From Lentisphaerota bacterium (GTDB lineage Bacteria > Verrucomicrobiota > Lentisphaeria > Victivallales > Victivallaceae): DNA of 64,000 bases. This document shows, in pieces, positions 27,601 to 35,273 of the stretch (position 1 is its first letter; each line of letters begins with the position of its first letter). The translations under genes and the position numbers were made by a program. Location: NCBI GenBank assembly GCA_015061545.1, contig SUWJ01000008.1, positions 1-64,000 on the forward strand, read 5' to 3'. The notes beneath the pieces are model-generated. The model was not told the DNA's origin. It was given only the letters and a program-made list of their open reading frames with translations, and did no database searches.

Positions 27601-29112
27601 GGCGGTAAAATCACCGGCAACCGTCAAGCTGGAAGCATTGATTGCCGCCACATTAACCGTGTTACCGGAAACAGTAACAGTTCTATTGGTAGCATTTTCT
27701 CCGGTTGCCTTGAATTCAATACCATCGGCACTGGCAGAGATCTTGCCACCCAATTCACCAACCGTCAAATTGCCGGCATTGATACCATATACAGTTACAC
27801 TATTGCCGGAAACCGAAGCGGTAGTGCTGGTTTCGCTGCTGGAGCTGCTGCCGCTGCCGCTGGAAGCCACCGGCTTACTGGAAGCTGAAGCAGTAAATTT
27901 ATTATTCTTGGCACTGGCAGTAATTTGCGCATCAAGTTTGCCAATTTCAGCAGCACCGGTGGCGTTGATACCAACAGCCGAAACTTTATTGCCGGAAACA
28001 CTCGCCGAACTTGCGGAAACCGATTCCGTAGTCGTGGTCGAGCCGTTGGATTCCGAAGTCGTGGTCTTGTTGCCATCCGCCACCGATTTGAAAACGTTGG
28101 AATCAGCATTGGCATTGACTTTACCATTCTGTTCTTTTACAGTCAAAGATGCAGCTGTAACGCCCATTACATCCACAGTATTGGAAGATACACCGGCAGT
28201 AGCCTTGTTGGTTTTATCTTCGTTCTTCAAGAGTTCACCCTTGTCACCCAAAAATTGATTACCGGCGGCACTCACGGTAATCTCGCCACCCCAGTAACCG
28301 TTCGACAAGGTGGCAGCACCGGCAGTTTTAACGCCATAAGCCGATATCTTATTGCTGCTCACCGAAGGAGCAATATACCCCTTGAAGGTACTTGCATCGG
28401 ACTTGGCAAGCAATTTACCAGTAAAGTTATTGGCAAAATCAACCGTACTGGCATTGACAGCAACTGCACTGGCGGTATTGGAAGAACCTTTTTCAATGTA
28501 CGATGTAGCATCTTTACCATCAGAACCGGTCTGGGGAATCCGAGATCCCTGAATAACAATCTTGCTGGTAACATCCACCGTTGCAGCCATATCGCTTATA
28601 AAATTAAGTTTGGCTGCGCTGATACCGGTAATGGTGGCATCCTGCGATGCACGCAACAAATCCTGAGAACCACTTACAGGGGAAGAAGCAGAATAAATGT
28701 TACTTCCAACAATGGTAATATCAGTATCCTTGATTACACTGTTGGCATCTTCGGCATTGGTCCCGGAAACAGCTCCGCCGGTGTGTGCCGTAAAGTTCAC
28801 AAAACCATTACCATCAAATTTGATAACCGTACCAGCCTGTTGCAGATTCGTTGCATTATAAACGAAACTATTATTACCGGCACCAATTCCGCCAACAGTC
28901 AGAACTGCATCATCACTTAACAGCTTGATTGTTTCATCATATGGATCCCAAACAGAAAGTGTATTCCAATTTTCCTGCGTGACATTAGCTTTTCCACCGC
29001 TTTCAAGAGTATCAGTTTTTCCGGTGAACACATAATTGTTAGTAATACTATAATGACCTACACCCGAAGTAAAGTAGTTATTCATTCTGCCTTTAACGCC
29101 GTACTTGGACAT
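21673..29112 (-). CDS. Giant repeat protein, predicted type I secretion substrate (FN3-like and PPC-like domains)
   Basis: 2,479 aa from the ATG at 29112 (GGGG 8 nt upstream). There is no Sec signal peptide or C-terminal beta-barrel. Three zones are visible. Residues 1 to about 860 are Ser/Thr/Ala/Gly/Asn-rich with recurring units like GINAxxLTVxGxxxGxIxA, suggesting a beta-solenoid. About 870 to 1975 hold ten FN3/Ig-like units, each with a Trp strand (WxxAxD) and a YxVxY strand, several opening with APxF/APxL. About 1985 to 2479 hold four pre-peptidase-C-like beta units with DYYxF, KVxxYDxNxKKVKS and GxYYIxVAS motifs. It diverges from an ABC/HlyD exporter, the main reason to predict type I secretion. 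A role in adhesion or the cell surface is inferred. Confidence 0.7.
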   Translation of the reverse strand: MSKYGVKGRMNNYFTSGVGHYSITNNYVFTGKTDTLESGGKANVTQENWNTLSVWDPYDETIKLLSDDAVLTVGGIGAGNNSFVYNATNLQQAGTVIKFDGNGFVNFTAHTGGAVSGTNAEDANSVIKDTDITIVGSNIYSASSPVSGSQDLLRASQDATITGISAAKLNFISDMAATVDVTSKIVIQGSRIPQTGSDGKDATSYIEKGSSNTASAVAVNASTVDFANNFTGKLLAKSDASTFKGYIAPSVSSNKISAYGVKTAGAATLSNGYWGGEITVSAAGNQFLGDKGELLKNEDKTNKATAGVSSNTVDVMGVTAASLTVKEQNGKVNANADSNVFKSVADGNKTTTSESNGSTTTTESVSASSASVSGNKVSAVGINATGAAEIGKLDAQITASAKNNKFTASASSKPVASSGSGSSSSSETSTTASVSGNSVTVYGINAGNLTVGELGGKISASADGIEFKATGENATNRTVTVSGNTVNVAAINASSLTVAGDFTADLATSLKGYTAAQSGNNAKLTYPVSGNTSNVYGINLGSGSLTVNGNMAGSVDLQMDDSWSSILFNDIAANNKYNLFAVQAGTITVNGYLASNITTNTMVDSVKLVGIAAGKITAKAFTGSVKSNIAITVTRNMTNTDDGIFDFAGSANGWMIGIHGFAAGMNLRISGSVTSEEVFGYGGYAIVAGTMTASGLLTHHNTNDYLEIAAGASVTGSIELANGENTLIVDSNARVEGSLQSTAGKLNLTFMLNDKAMDSAANETAADDTTFTMTSGQALTSTASVSINLNDVVLDGAGKTYYIANDNQSGWGSRQIAFVYQDYTKWAKVGESVEVKDSNDNVIFKASSKFENGVFSVTVDELAELDETYAAPVVDSLIDKAGDSVKFNWAAVENVDKYEVEYIIDNGKSITVMLDGDITSYTFDDIRDNQKVAYRVRAHYSAHRSFTDWSETTVVDMQNAPGFDVVTPVAESTEDGSLELEWTAITGAQNYELVYTVDGEEYTEIVDGSQNNFIIEALAHGSKVDYKVRAVLGEDKFSVWTQDSVVTDFSGEEVDYYNVKEVKLSVENPEVSGTTTSSAVVTLNWEGFKCEKGLKRYEIRYFSSSDEVLDVDWDSFEYGVTPNYYHKYTTADELIVTGLNDSEYLYWQVRCEDNEGNKSDWVSIDPLMMIKDDIAPNMGEVVDTVVFNIDKNPEDVGFVTNSLTWNNAADNAGGTGVRDYTIQYREKGTEKWTEVVLDNRNKSYTVDLNNVDYEWKVMAYDYADNASKEVSGTWYGDNIAIDTATLTAGNGGYKVGKDYCDVVVNLDWEAVADVDNNDSPGSGVKGYIVSYYDETSSEWVEVAKVSGTTCKYTYRLPNGNYQWKVQSYDYAMNVSTGKLVTSYGDSTAPVFSSDKTVWSAIWDSSSKKLVVSGSWEKAADAASGLKGYRVVYKNVKTGAEGEQWFSAAATSGKFSIANGEYEWKLQAVDYAGNAVSIGGSDNWKGDLVAPTFADKSYLYSNINRNSSGKAASVDFEWSIANDPAGFNSTGISHYVLTVQTDKDGDGVLDTVVTQKVNGQKNTHTTIKAASGKIDPAKDGKYTWFVDAYDFGGNKATSSSGSFIIDNTAPEGAFGSSSSADVDCAWSTYYKVDDNGKTETFDYVSDVTITCKFNSNHTDSVSKVLYEVQICADDTFSGSTLKSFITDTTELIFDGGNGESNGHICAGELQGMKKFYWRVRATNDNGNAADVWHLGNAGKAVSLYDQNHRNEDGAAMLITDKMAPTLSGSASIKSNNAGGTVISWSRANDAFGIKEYRLKLTRKGGFDKTVSIKEYNSVNADYSNVASIAKSGSTYTITTDKGNNQVVINGLPDGVYTVQVNAVDFAGKSSGFKTLGSSIVVDTTAPVLDLKSVKATVAVNDVMFSWKAASDAVGVSHYKLIYKKMNEKGDYVTVQSITVAGDATKYQLNNLSIGKYCFSLQAFDAKGHASDVFGWVYDESNVTKESIFLIENKDAGNSFGSASKVTLGKVYYDSVNYSDTVDYYELKMTGNGMASINVKDVISLGNGKGGVKVTLYNASGKKVKNLKVASGSKSLDVLLQTGKYYIGVSPAKKKTSVQYAISTTVDYFPAATTNDNADKFKSGKLSTTKLVNSGSKASLTCSGWVGYGDAEDYIAVSGSRSAYTSIKVSGISAKTKVVIYDENMKKVKSYSLKSGKDLFSGYLGGKYYISIASGDKGKGKQNSDYKFSINSSYVAADVTANDSFAQADKNKSVLTAANKLTGWVGKGDVADYYRFTSASAERLAIKVSGVQGKMKLTVYDRNQKKVKSVSISKDGTYLKNLLVDGDFYIQVASADKGKKQNSNYNINVQAEIFPVEAKANNSIAQAADLTKTGVSGVVNGWDGAEALVDDWVGFGDKSDFFAFELSDGGKVDFDLKLDDASLKAGKAVKVKLFNAAGKSLSLDKELISKNELEAGKYFVSVETSNEKKNMTGYKLDISIC

Positions 29113-29169
29113 AATTTTCGCCCCTTTCACAAAAAATTATCTCGTTTATGTTTAAATTTGTTCAAGCCT

Positions 29170-29198
29170 AAAATAACACCGCAAAAATCATTTTGCAA
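29170..29198 (-). promoter_or_regulatory. Promoter of the giant repeat protein
   Basis: Minus strand: TTGCAA (29193-29198), 17-nt spacer ending GGTGT, TATTTT (29170-29175). Confidence 0.65.
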
Positions 29199-29410
29199 GT
29201 GCATAACGGGGCGCCGTTGAACTTTTTTCGTTTTTTTTGATCTTTTTTTCTCAAATATCAGCATTTTTCAACCATTTACCCATTTTTTCGGGGGATATCT
29301 GTGTAAAAGACAAATCGCATTGATGCGATCGGCCCCACCAATCGAATGAGCCATATATAATATTGATGTATGGAGCGCGTTGTTTTTTATTAAAAATTTT
29401 CGGCAAAAAC
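29199..29410. other. Divergent intergenic region of the secretion locus
   Basis: No coding character. AT-rich with T-runs around 29227-29250, a short TGATGCGATC-type dyad near 29321-29330, and a TATAAT (29356-29361) without a good -35. It probably carries control sites for both directions. Confidence 0.4.
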
Positions 29411-29439
29411 TTGTAAAATAGGCTTAGAAGTGTTATCTT
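29411..29439 (+). promoter_or_regulatory. Promoter of the ABC exporter operon
   Basis: TTGTAA (29411-29416), 17-nt spacer, TATCTT (29434-29439). It predicts a leader of about 110 nt before the ATG at 29554. The decamer AAGTGTTATC overlaps it (29428-29437) and recurs at 29465-29474. Confidence 0.55.
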
Positions 29440-29473
29440 ACAACATAATCAATTTGGCGTAAGCAAGTGTTAT

Positions 29474-29505
29474 CCCACGGAGAAAGCATCTCCGAGGGCT
29501 TTTTG
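29474..29505 (+). terminator. Terminator-like hairpin in the exporter leader (possible attenuator)
   Basis: CCC-A-CGGAGA (29474-29483) pairs with TCTCCG-A-GGG (29489-29498), one A/A mismatch, 5-nt loop, followed by CTTTTTG. It lies between the predicted promoter and the first gene, so it would act as a leader terminator. No known riboswitch was recognised. Confidence 0.55.
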
Positions 29506-29553
29506 TGTTTGCAAAAAATAATACCGTCAAACGGTTGTTTATGGGGAATATTT

Positions 29554-32109
29554 ATGGCTGAAATTCAAACCATCCAAAAAAACAGCGGAATCGAATGTCT
29601 CAGAAAGATATTCAAAGAGTTCCGGCGCAATATCAACTTTGATGCGCTGCTCACTAAAGAACTCTACGAAAAATTCAATGGCAATGAGTCCGAAATAATT
29701 ATCGAATTATCCAACGCGCACGATCTGCGCCCGGAAAAACACTCCGACCTTGCCGAAATTGCCAAAACCTACAACGGCCCGGCGATCCTGCAGCTCAACA
29801 ACGGCTCATTTGTATTGCTTTTGAGAACTCAGCAGGTAATTCAGGAAAGCGGCGTGGCGCTCTACGACCCCTCCGTCGATAAATCGCTGATGGTCAAACA
29901 GCCGCAGCTGATGGAACGCGCAGGCAGCAACGTGATAATTTTCCGCAATCTGCAGGAAATCGACGCTCAGGAACAAAGCGCCCTCTACTGCCTTTGCGCC
30001 ATTGCAAGGCATCACAATATCTCCATGGATTTGCGGCGGGTGATGCACGACTTTGCCATCGACACAGAAGAACCCCGCCCTGCCCTGATCAAAAGCATTG
30101 CCGACAGTTACGAGCTCAAGACCCGCACGGTAAAAATGAAGTTCGACAAACTTATCCGCCTCGGTCAGGCTTATCCCGCCATGGGCAGAAAAAAGAACGG
30201 CAAATATCTGGTGATCTGCGGCGCAAGACAAAATCAGGATGAATCCATTGATCTGGTGGTGCTGGATCCGGAAAACACCAGCGCAGAATCACGTTTTTCG
30301 TTCCTTACCAGAGAACAGGTCGAGTCGGAACTCGCGCCCGAAGTCATGCTGCTTAAACGGCGCTACAAGCTCTCCGACGAAGACCGCCCGTTCTCGCTGG
30401 CGTGGTTCCTGCCGGAGTTTTTCAAGCTGCGCGGGATCTTTGCCCAGATCGCGCTAACGGTGGCTATGATAACGATCCTTTCGCTGATCGTGCCGCTCTT
30501 CTTCCAGATAGTTGTGGACAAGGTACTTATCAACAAATCATACAACACTTTGAACGTGTTAGGTATCGGTATTATTGCCGCGGTGATCTTCAACGGATTC
30601 CTTGATTATCTGAGAAGCTACTTCCTGCTTTTTGCCACCAACAAGATCGACGTGGCAACCGCCACCAAGACTTTCCGCCATTTGATGCGGCTGCCGGTGG
30701 ACTTCTTTGAACGCGTCCCGTCGGGGGTGTTGCTCAAACATATGCAGCAGACCGAAAAGATCCGCGGATTCCTTTCCGGAAATTTGTTCTTCACCATTCT
30801 GGATTTGTGCAGTCTGTGCATTTTTATTCCCGTGCTGCTGCTTTACACGGTGGAACTTACACTGGTGGTGCTGGGGTATTCGGCATTGATGGCGCTGGTG
30901 ATCGCCTGTCTGATCAAACCCTTCCAGCAGCGGTTGAACGAGCTGTATCAGGCGGAAGGTAAGCGCCAGAGTATGCTCGTGGAAGCCATCCACGGTGTGC
31001 GCACGGTAAAATCGCTGGCGCTGGAACCGGTTCAGGAAAAACATTGGGACGATTCTACAGCATATGCGGTAAAATCCTACTTCCGTGTCGGCAAGATTTC
31101 CATGTCGGCAAAGAGCATAAGTCAAGTGCTGGAAATGATGATGACCATTACCGTGATCTGGCTGGGAGCGCTGCTGGTCTTTGAGCATCAGATCTCCGTC
31201 GGGGCGTTGATCGCCTTCCAGATGCTTGCCAACCGCGTGACCGGTCCGCTGGTCAAACTGGTGGGGTTGATCCACGAGTATCAGCAGATCGCACTTTCGG
31301 TGCGGATGCTGGGGGTAGTCATGAATACTCCCGTCGAACATCAGGGCGGCGGGGTGCGCAATCCGCTTAAAGGGGCGATTGATTTTGAACACATCACCTT
31401 CCAGTACCGTCAGGATCTGCCGACGGTCATCAAAGATTTTTCGCTCTCGGTCAAACCGGGTACCACCATCGGTATCGTGGGGCGTTCGGGATCGGGCAAA
31501 AGCACCATTACCAAGCTGCTGCAGGGGCTTTATCCTGTGGTGCAGGGGTTGATCAAGATCGACGGCATTGATTTGCGCGAAATCGACAAATCCCACCTGC
31601 GCAGTTCGATCGGGGTGGTGCTGCAGGAAAACTACTTCTTCTCGGGTACGGTGCGCGAAAATATCAGTTTGACCAAGCGCAACGCTTCGCTGGAAGAGAT
31701 CATCTATGCCGCCAAGCTGGCGGGTGCCGATGAGTTTATCCAGAAGCTCCCCCGCGGATACGACACCATGCTGGAAGAAAATGCGTCCAACCTTTCCGGC
31801 GGTCAGAAACAGCGCCTCGCCATTGCCCGCGCGCTGCTGAACAATCCGCCGATGCTGATCTTTGACGAAGCCACCAGCGCCCTTGACCCCGAAAGCGAAC
31901 TGGTTATTCAAAATAACCTCAAGTCGATCGCCCGCGGCCGCACGGTGCTGATAATCTCGCACCGGTTGAGCATTGTGTCCGGTGCCGATCAGATCGTGGT
32001 CATCGACAACGGCAAGATCTCCGCGCTGGGCAGCCACAAAGAATTGCTGGAACAACCCGGTACCTACCGCGAATTCTGGCATCAGCAAATGCGTATAGAT
32101 ATGGATTAA
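29554..32109 (+). CDS. Type I secretion ABC exporter with two N-terminal C39-like domains
   Basis: 851 aa inner membrane exporter. The start at MAEIQT is chosen because GGGGA is 7 nt upstream. Residues about 1-140 and 140-290 each resemble a degenerate C39 peptidase-like domain. The second has the HlyB-type pattern (DAQEQSALYCLCAIARHHNI, VLDPEN) and neither has an intact Cys/His catalytic pair, so both probably bind substrate rather than cleave it. Six membrane helices follow (about 300-580), then the ATPase with Walker A GRSGSGKST, signature LSGGQKQR, Walker B MLIFDEATSALD and switch His in ISHRLS. An HlyD partner follows after 21 nt. Confidence 0.88.
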   Translation: MAEIQTIQKNSGIECLRKIFKEFRRNINFDALLTKELYEKFNGNESEIIIELSNAHDLRPEKHSDLAEIAKTYNGPAILQLNNGSFVLLLRTQQVIQESGVALYDPSVDKSLMVKQPQLMERAGSNVIIFRNLQEIDAQEQSALYCLCAIARHHNISMDLRRVMHDFAIDTEEPRPALIKSIADSYELKTRTVKMKFDKLIRLGQAYPAMGRKKNGKYLVICGARQNQDESIDLVVLDPENTSAESRFSFLTREQVESELAPEVMLLKRRYKLSDEDRPFSLAWFLPEFFKLRGIFAQIALTVAMITILSLIVPLFFQIVVDKVLINKSYNTLNVLGIGIIAAVIFNGFLDYLRSYFLLFATNKIDVATATKTFRHLMRLPVDFFERVPSGVLLKHMQQTEKIRGFLSGNLFFTILDLCSLCIFIPVLLLYTVELTLVVLGYSALMALVIACLIKPFQQRLNELYQAEGKRQSMLVEAIHGVRTVKSLALEPVQEKHWDDSTAYAVKSYFRVGKISMSAKSISQVLEMMMTITVIWLGALLVFEHQISVGALIAFQMLANRVTGPLVKLVGLIHEYQQIALSVRMLGVVMNTPVEHQGGGVRNPLKGAIDFEHITFQYRQDLPTVIKDFSLSVKPGTTIGIVGRSGSGKSTITKLLQGLYPVVQGLIKIDGIDLREIDKSHLRSSIGVVLQENYFFSGTVRENISLTKRNASLEEIIYAAKLAGADEFIQKLPRGYDTMLEENASNLSGGQKQRLAIARALLNNPPMLIFDEATSALDPESELVIQNNLKSIARGRTVLIISHRLSIVSGADQIVVIDNGKISALGSHKELLEQPGTYREFWHQQMRIDMD

Positions 32110-32130
32110 TCAAGGGAGCGCAGTAATATT

Positions 32131-33516
32131 ATGAAAATCTTTTCCATCCTCGGCGCCCCCTGGCGCAAGTTTGCAAAATTTATGAACTGGAACGCTTCGG
32201 AAGTGCCCGATGCCGCCATCGAGTATCAGCCGGACGCGTTGGAAATCGCCAACTCGCGGCTGCCGCTCTGGGCAAGATACAGCGTGATTTTTGCCTTTAT
32301 TTTTATGGCCGGAGTGATTGCATGGGCTTCGTTGGGCAAAGTGGATGTAATCGTTACCGGCAACGGAAAAATCGTCAGCGACAAGCAGACGATCGTTATG
32401 AAGCCGCTGGAACTTACTGTCATCAAAGAGGTGAATGTACGGGTTGGCGATGTGGTCAAAGCCGGGCAGACGCTTATTACTTTTGACCCCACGGTCAACA
32501 TTGCCGAAGAACAGCGGCTGCGTTTGGAAGTCGAAAGTTTGAGCGCCAAGTTTGAGCGCTTGCAAGCCGAATTCAACGGCAAAGATTATCAGGCCGCCAG
32601 TCAGTCGCGTTTTCCGCAGCTGCAGGAAGCGATCTTCAAACAGCGCCGCGATTACTACAACGAGCGCATAAAGTATTTTGAAGAAACCCTCAAGCAGATC
32701 GAAGCCTCGCGCAAGACCCGCGAAGACTCCATGAAAAATCATCAGGCCCGTTTGAAAGAGATCCTGGTGCTGGAAGAAACCTTTGAACGTATGTTCAAGC
32801 AGAAGGTTGCCACGCTTAAAGAGTATGTGGAGCTGAAACTCTCGCGTATGCAGATCGAAGCATCCATCGACGAACTGCAGAATGCGTTGCTGGAGTTGCA
32901 GCATCAGCGCGGCAGTACCGAATCTTCCCGCGACGGGTTTATCGAAGAATGGCGCAACGGCATCTCTGAACAGCTGGTGGAAACTGAGCGCGAACTCTCC
33001 GCCAATCAGCGGCAGTACGAAAAAAATCAGATGCGCGTGGAATTTCTCTATCTGCGGGCGCCCTGCGAAGCGGTGGTTCACGAAATCGCCGCCTTCTCGG
33101 TCGGTTCCGCCGTACAGGAAGCCGAAGCGCTTATTACTTTGATTCCGCTGGATGGCAAAGCCGAACTGGAAGCGGAAATCCGCCCGCAGGATATTGCCAA
33201 AGTCCATGTGGGGTCAGAAGTACGGGTCAAGCTGACGGCGTATCCGTTCCAGAAATATGATACGCTGGACGGGGTGGTGCGCAACATTTCCGAAGACACC
33301 TTCACCATGCAGCGGCAGACCGATATCAACGAAAGCCCCACCTATTACCGTGCGCGCATAACCCTGTCGGGCAAATTGCGTAATCAAAGCGAAAATTTCC
33401 GCTTGATCCCCGGCATGGAAGCTACGGCGGAAATCAAAGCGGGACGGCGCAGAATCATCGAATATCTGATCTATCCGCTGATCAAGGCGCTGGACGAAAC
33501 CGCCCGCGAACCGTAA
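32131..33516 (+). CDS. HlyD-family membrane fusion protein of type I secretion
   Basis: 461 aa. A cytoplasmic N-terminal segment is followed by one membrane helix (about 48-68), then a lipoyl-like half (VIVTGNGKIVSDKQTIVMKPLELTVIKEVNVRVGDVVKAG), a long coiled coil (about 130-290) and the second lipoyl half (LRAPCEAVVHEI), ending in a beta-barrel region with RPQDIAKVHVGSEVRVKLTAYP. This is the standard periplasmic adaptor that joins the ABC exporter to an outer membrane channel. No TolC-like gene is in the window, so the channel is probably shared or encoded elsewhere. Confidence 0.93.
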   Translation: MKIFSILGAPWRKFAKFMNWNASEVPDAAIEYQPDALEIANSRLPLWARYSVIFAFIFMAGVIAWASLGKVDVIVTGNGKIVSDKQTIVMKPLELTVIKEVNVRVGDVVKAGQTLITFDPTVNIAEEQRLRLEVESLSAKFERLQAEFNGKDYQAASQSRFPQLQEAIFKQRRDYYNERIKYFEETLKQIEASRKTREDSMKNHQARLKEILVLEETFERMFKQKVATLKEYVELKLSRMQIEASIDELQNALLELQHQRGSTESSRDGFIEEWRNGISEQLVETERELSANQRQYEKNQMRVEFLYLRAPCEAVVHEIAAFSVGSAVQEAEALITLIPLDGKAELEAEIRPQDIAKVHVGSEVRVKLTAYPFQKYDTLDGVVRNISEDTFTMQRQTDINESPTYYRARITLSGKLRNQSENFRLIPGMEATAEIKAGRRRIIEYLIYPLIKALDETAREP

Positions 33517-33539
33517 GGAAGAATACAGAAATATTTTAT

Positions 33540-33582
33540 GAGGAAAAAACTGTTTTCACCAATGGTTTTTTCCTCTTTTTTT
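33540..33582 (+). terminator. Terminator of the exporter operon
   Basis: GAGGAAAAAAC (33540-33550) pairs perfectly with GTTTTTTCCTC (33565-33575) and is followed by seven T. Confidence 0.9.
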
Positions 33583-33614
33583 AAAGTAAGCATCAACATT
33601 TTCAGGAGGCAGTT

Positions 33615-34247
33615 ATGAATAAAAAACGCACGATCGCAATTACATTATTATCAATTATAATTACGGCAGCAGCTCTGCTGACGGTGCTGGTAATGCTGGT
33701 TTTTGACCGCGCACCGCTGCCGCCGCTGCCGCCTGCCACAGTTCAGGAAAATATTGATACAGCCAAACTCTCAGGGCGGTTGATGACGCAAATTTCGCAG
33801 GCATTCGGCAAACAGCAGGAACAATTGACTTTGACTCTTTCGCAGGATGAACTTGATTTGCTGCTCAAACACGCTGCCAGATATCATGAGTTGAATAAAA
33901 AAGCCGATGATCCGTCATTTTTGGCTTCATCATCAGCCAATGGCATTACATTTCAGCTTTCGCAGCCGGTGGCGTGGGGATATTGCCGCTTTCAAATCTG
34001 CGCCGAACCGGAAATTGCCGACAATAAATTTACAGTAAGAGTAAAATCCTGCTCGCTGGGCAGTATTGCGCTGCCGGCAGGAAAAGTTGAAAGTGCCATT
34101 GCCGAAAAGATTGCCGAAAAACAGAGCGATCCGCGTTTTCAACTTATGCTGAACGCTGTCGAAAGCCTGACCATGCAGCAGGATGGCTCGATAAAAGCAG
34201 TTATCAACTGTCAGGCCGCGGCAATGGCGGCAGGAGCGCTGCTGTAA
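33615..34247 (+). CDS. Hypothetical membrane-anchored protein (weak YpmS/DUF2140-like features)
   Basis: 210 aa. One N-terminal membrane helix (about 8-31) is followed by a Pro-rich linker and a soluble extracytoplasmic domain. The stretch LTLTLSQDELDLLLKHA resembles the LTxxQLNxLL pattern of YpmS-type proteins, but the match is weak. AGGAGG stands 7 nt before the ATG. It begins only 33 nt after the exporter terminator, with no room for a full promoter between, so expression probably depends on read-through or a promoter within the operon. Function unknown. Confidence 0.5.
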   Translation: MNKKRTIAITLLSIIITAAALLTVLVMLVFDRAPLPPLPPATVQENIDTAKLSGRLMTQISQAFGKQQEQLTLTLSQDELDLLLKHAARYHELNKKADDPSFLASSSANGITFQLSQPVAWGYCRFQICAEPEIADNKFTVRVKSCSLGSIALPAGKVESAIAEKIAEKQSDPRFQLMLNAVESLTMQQDGSIKAVINCQAAAMAAGALL

Positions 34248-34278
34248 AATCATATCTCAAGCAATTTTATTCGCTGCG

Positions 34279-34827
34279 TCACTTGACTTCCAGCATGGGC
34301 AGGGTCTGCATATCTTTTGAGCGCAGCACAATGAACTTGCGCCAGTTTTTAACCGATTCTTCGGCGCCGAAAAGTTCGATCCCGACAAAGAGTCCGTTCT
34401 CAGGCATATCGCCGCGCACGGACTCAAAACTTATATTCAGCGTACCTTGTCCGGCAAGAGCAGCAAGGTCAAACTCCAACGGCAGCGCTTTGAATACATA
34501 TCCTTCAATGGGAGTAACGTCTACCACGGGCAAGGTGCCGATATTGCTGATCTCAACAGTATGATCGTTGATCTTCAGGTCGCAGAGTTTGCCTTCCTGC
34601 GGTAAAGCATTACTGCAGCGCAAATAAATTTTTTCCAAACGGCAATCTTCGGGGATGGTCATGCTCCAGACATTCTGACTGTTGGGAGTCACAGCAATAT
34701 CCCACAACGCAGTACGCCCCTGCGGCAGCAGCAATATACTTGCCCCGACCACTGCGGCACAGATCAGATAAACCCAGCGCCGTTTGGATCGGCGCGGCGT
34801 ATCGCAAGTTTTGTATAACTCGTTCAT
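34279..34827 (-). CDS. Hypothetical membrane-anchored protein downstream of acpS
   Basis: 182 aa with the start ATG at 34827 (AAGGA 9 nt upstream, overlapping the acpS stop region). A basic N terminus and one membrane helix (about 18-36) anchor a beta-rich extracytoplasmic domain, with alternating hydrophobic strands and two Cys (LRCSN, LCDLKI) that could form a disulfide. No family was recognised. It is co-transcribed with acpS, only 6 nt away. Confidence 0.5.
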   Translation of the reverse strand: MNELYKTCDTPRRSKRRWVYLICAAVVGASILLLPQGRTALWDIAVTPNSQNVWSMTIPEDCRLEKIYLRCSNALPQEGKLCDLKINDHTVEISNIGTLPVVDVTPIEGYVFKALPLEFDLAALAGQGTLNISFESVRGDMPENGLFVGIELFGAEESVKNWRKFIVLRSKDMQTLPMLEVK

Positions 34828-34833
34828 ATTCAA

Positions 34834-35199
34834 TTATCCTTCCAATATTACAAATGCAGCGGCGTACTCTTTTTCGTGGGTGATCGAGAGGTGGATTTGT
34901 TTGCCGCCAATGGCTTTAAACGTCTGCAAGGTAATGCCGTCAAGCCGCATCTCCGGCTTGCCCGAAGCGTCGTTGACTACAGTTATATCCTGCCACGAAC
35001 ACTTTTTTCCGAAGCCGCATCCCAACGCTTTGGCAAAAGCCTCTTTTGCCGCCCAGCGCCCTGCCAGATGCTCGCAGCGGTGCGCCGAACCTGCGGCGGC
35101 GGCAAGTTCAGTTGCGGTGAAAACCCGCGCAGAAACTTTTTCCAGCGCGCAGCTCAAACGCTGAACCGAAACTATATCTGTACCAATTCCAACGATCAT
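34834..35199 (-). CDS. acpS: Holo-[acyl-carrier-protein] synthase (AcpS)
   Basis: 121 aa enzyme that transfers 4'-phosphopantetheine from CoA to acyl carrier protein. The metal-binding Asp is in GIGTDIVSV at the N terminus and the catalytic Glu and Lys are in GRWAAKEAFAKALG. It ends with the normal ISITHEKEYAAAFVILE-like strand pair (LSITHEKEYAAAF). The start is the ATG at 35199; a TTG six codons earlier is less likely. It is divergent from rsmE. Confidence 0.95.
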   Translation of the reverse strand: MIVGIGTDIVSVQRLSCALEKVSARVFTATELAAAAGSAHRCEHLAGRWAAKEAFAKALGCGFGKKCSWQDITVVNDASGKPEMRLDGITLQTFKAIGGKQIHLSITHEKEYAAAFVILEG

Positions 35200-35203
35200 T
35201 GAT

Positions 35204-35231
35204 TTGCAAACTTCCAAAGTTAAACTATATT
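35204..35231 (+). promoter_or_regulatory. Promoter of rsmE and the kinase gene
   Basis: TTGCAA (35204-35209), 16-nt spacer, TATATT (35226-35231). A second -10-like TATAAT is at 35243-35248. Confidence 0.6.
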
Positions 35232-35273
35232 ATCCGTTGTAATATAATACTGTTTGGCAGGAACGCAATTTTT

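Noticed and set aside
30559-32088. Minus-strand 509-codon frame opposite the ABC exporter
   Set aside because: The exporter is certain by its motifs. The frame is an antisense artefact.
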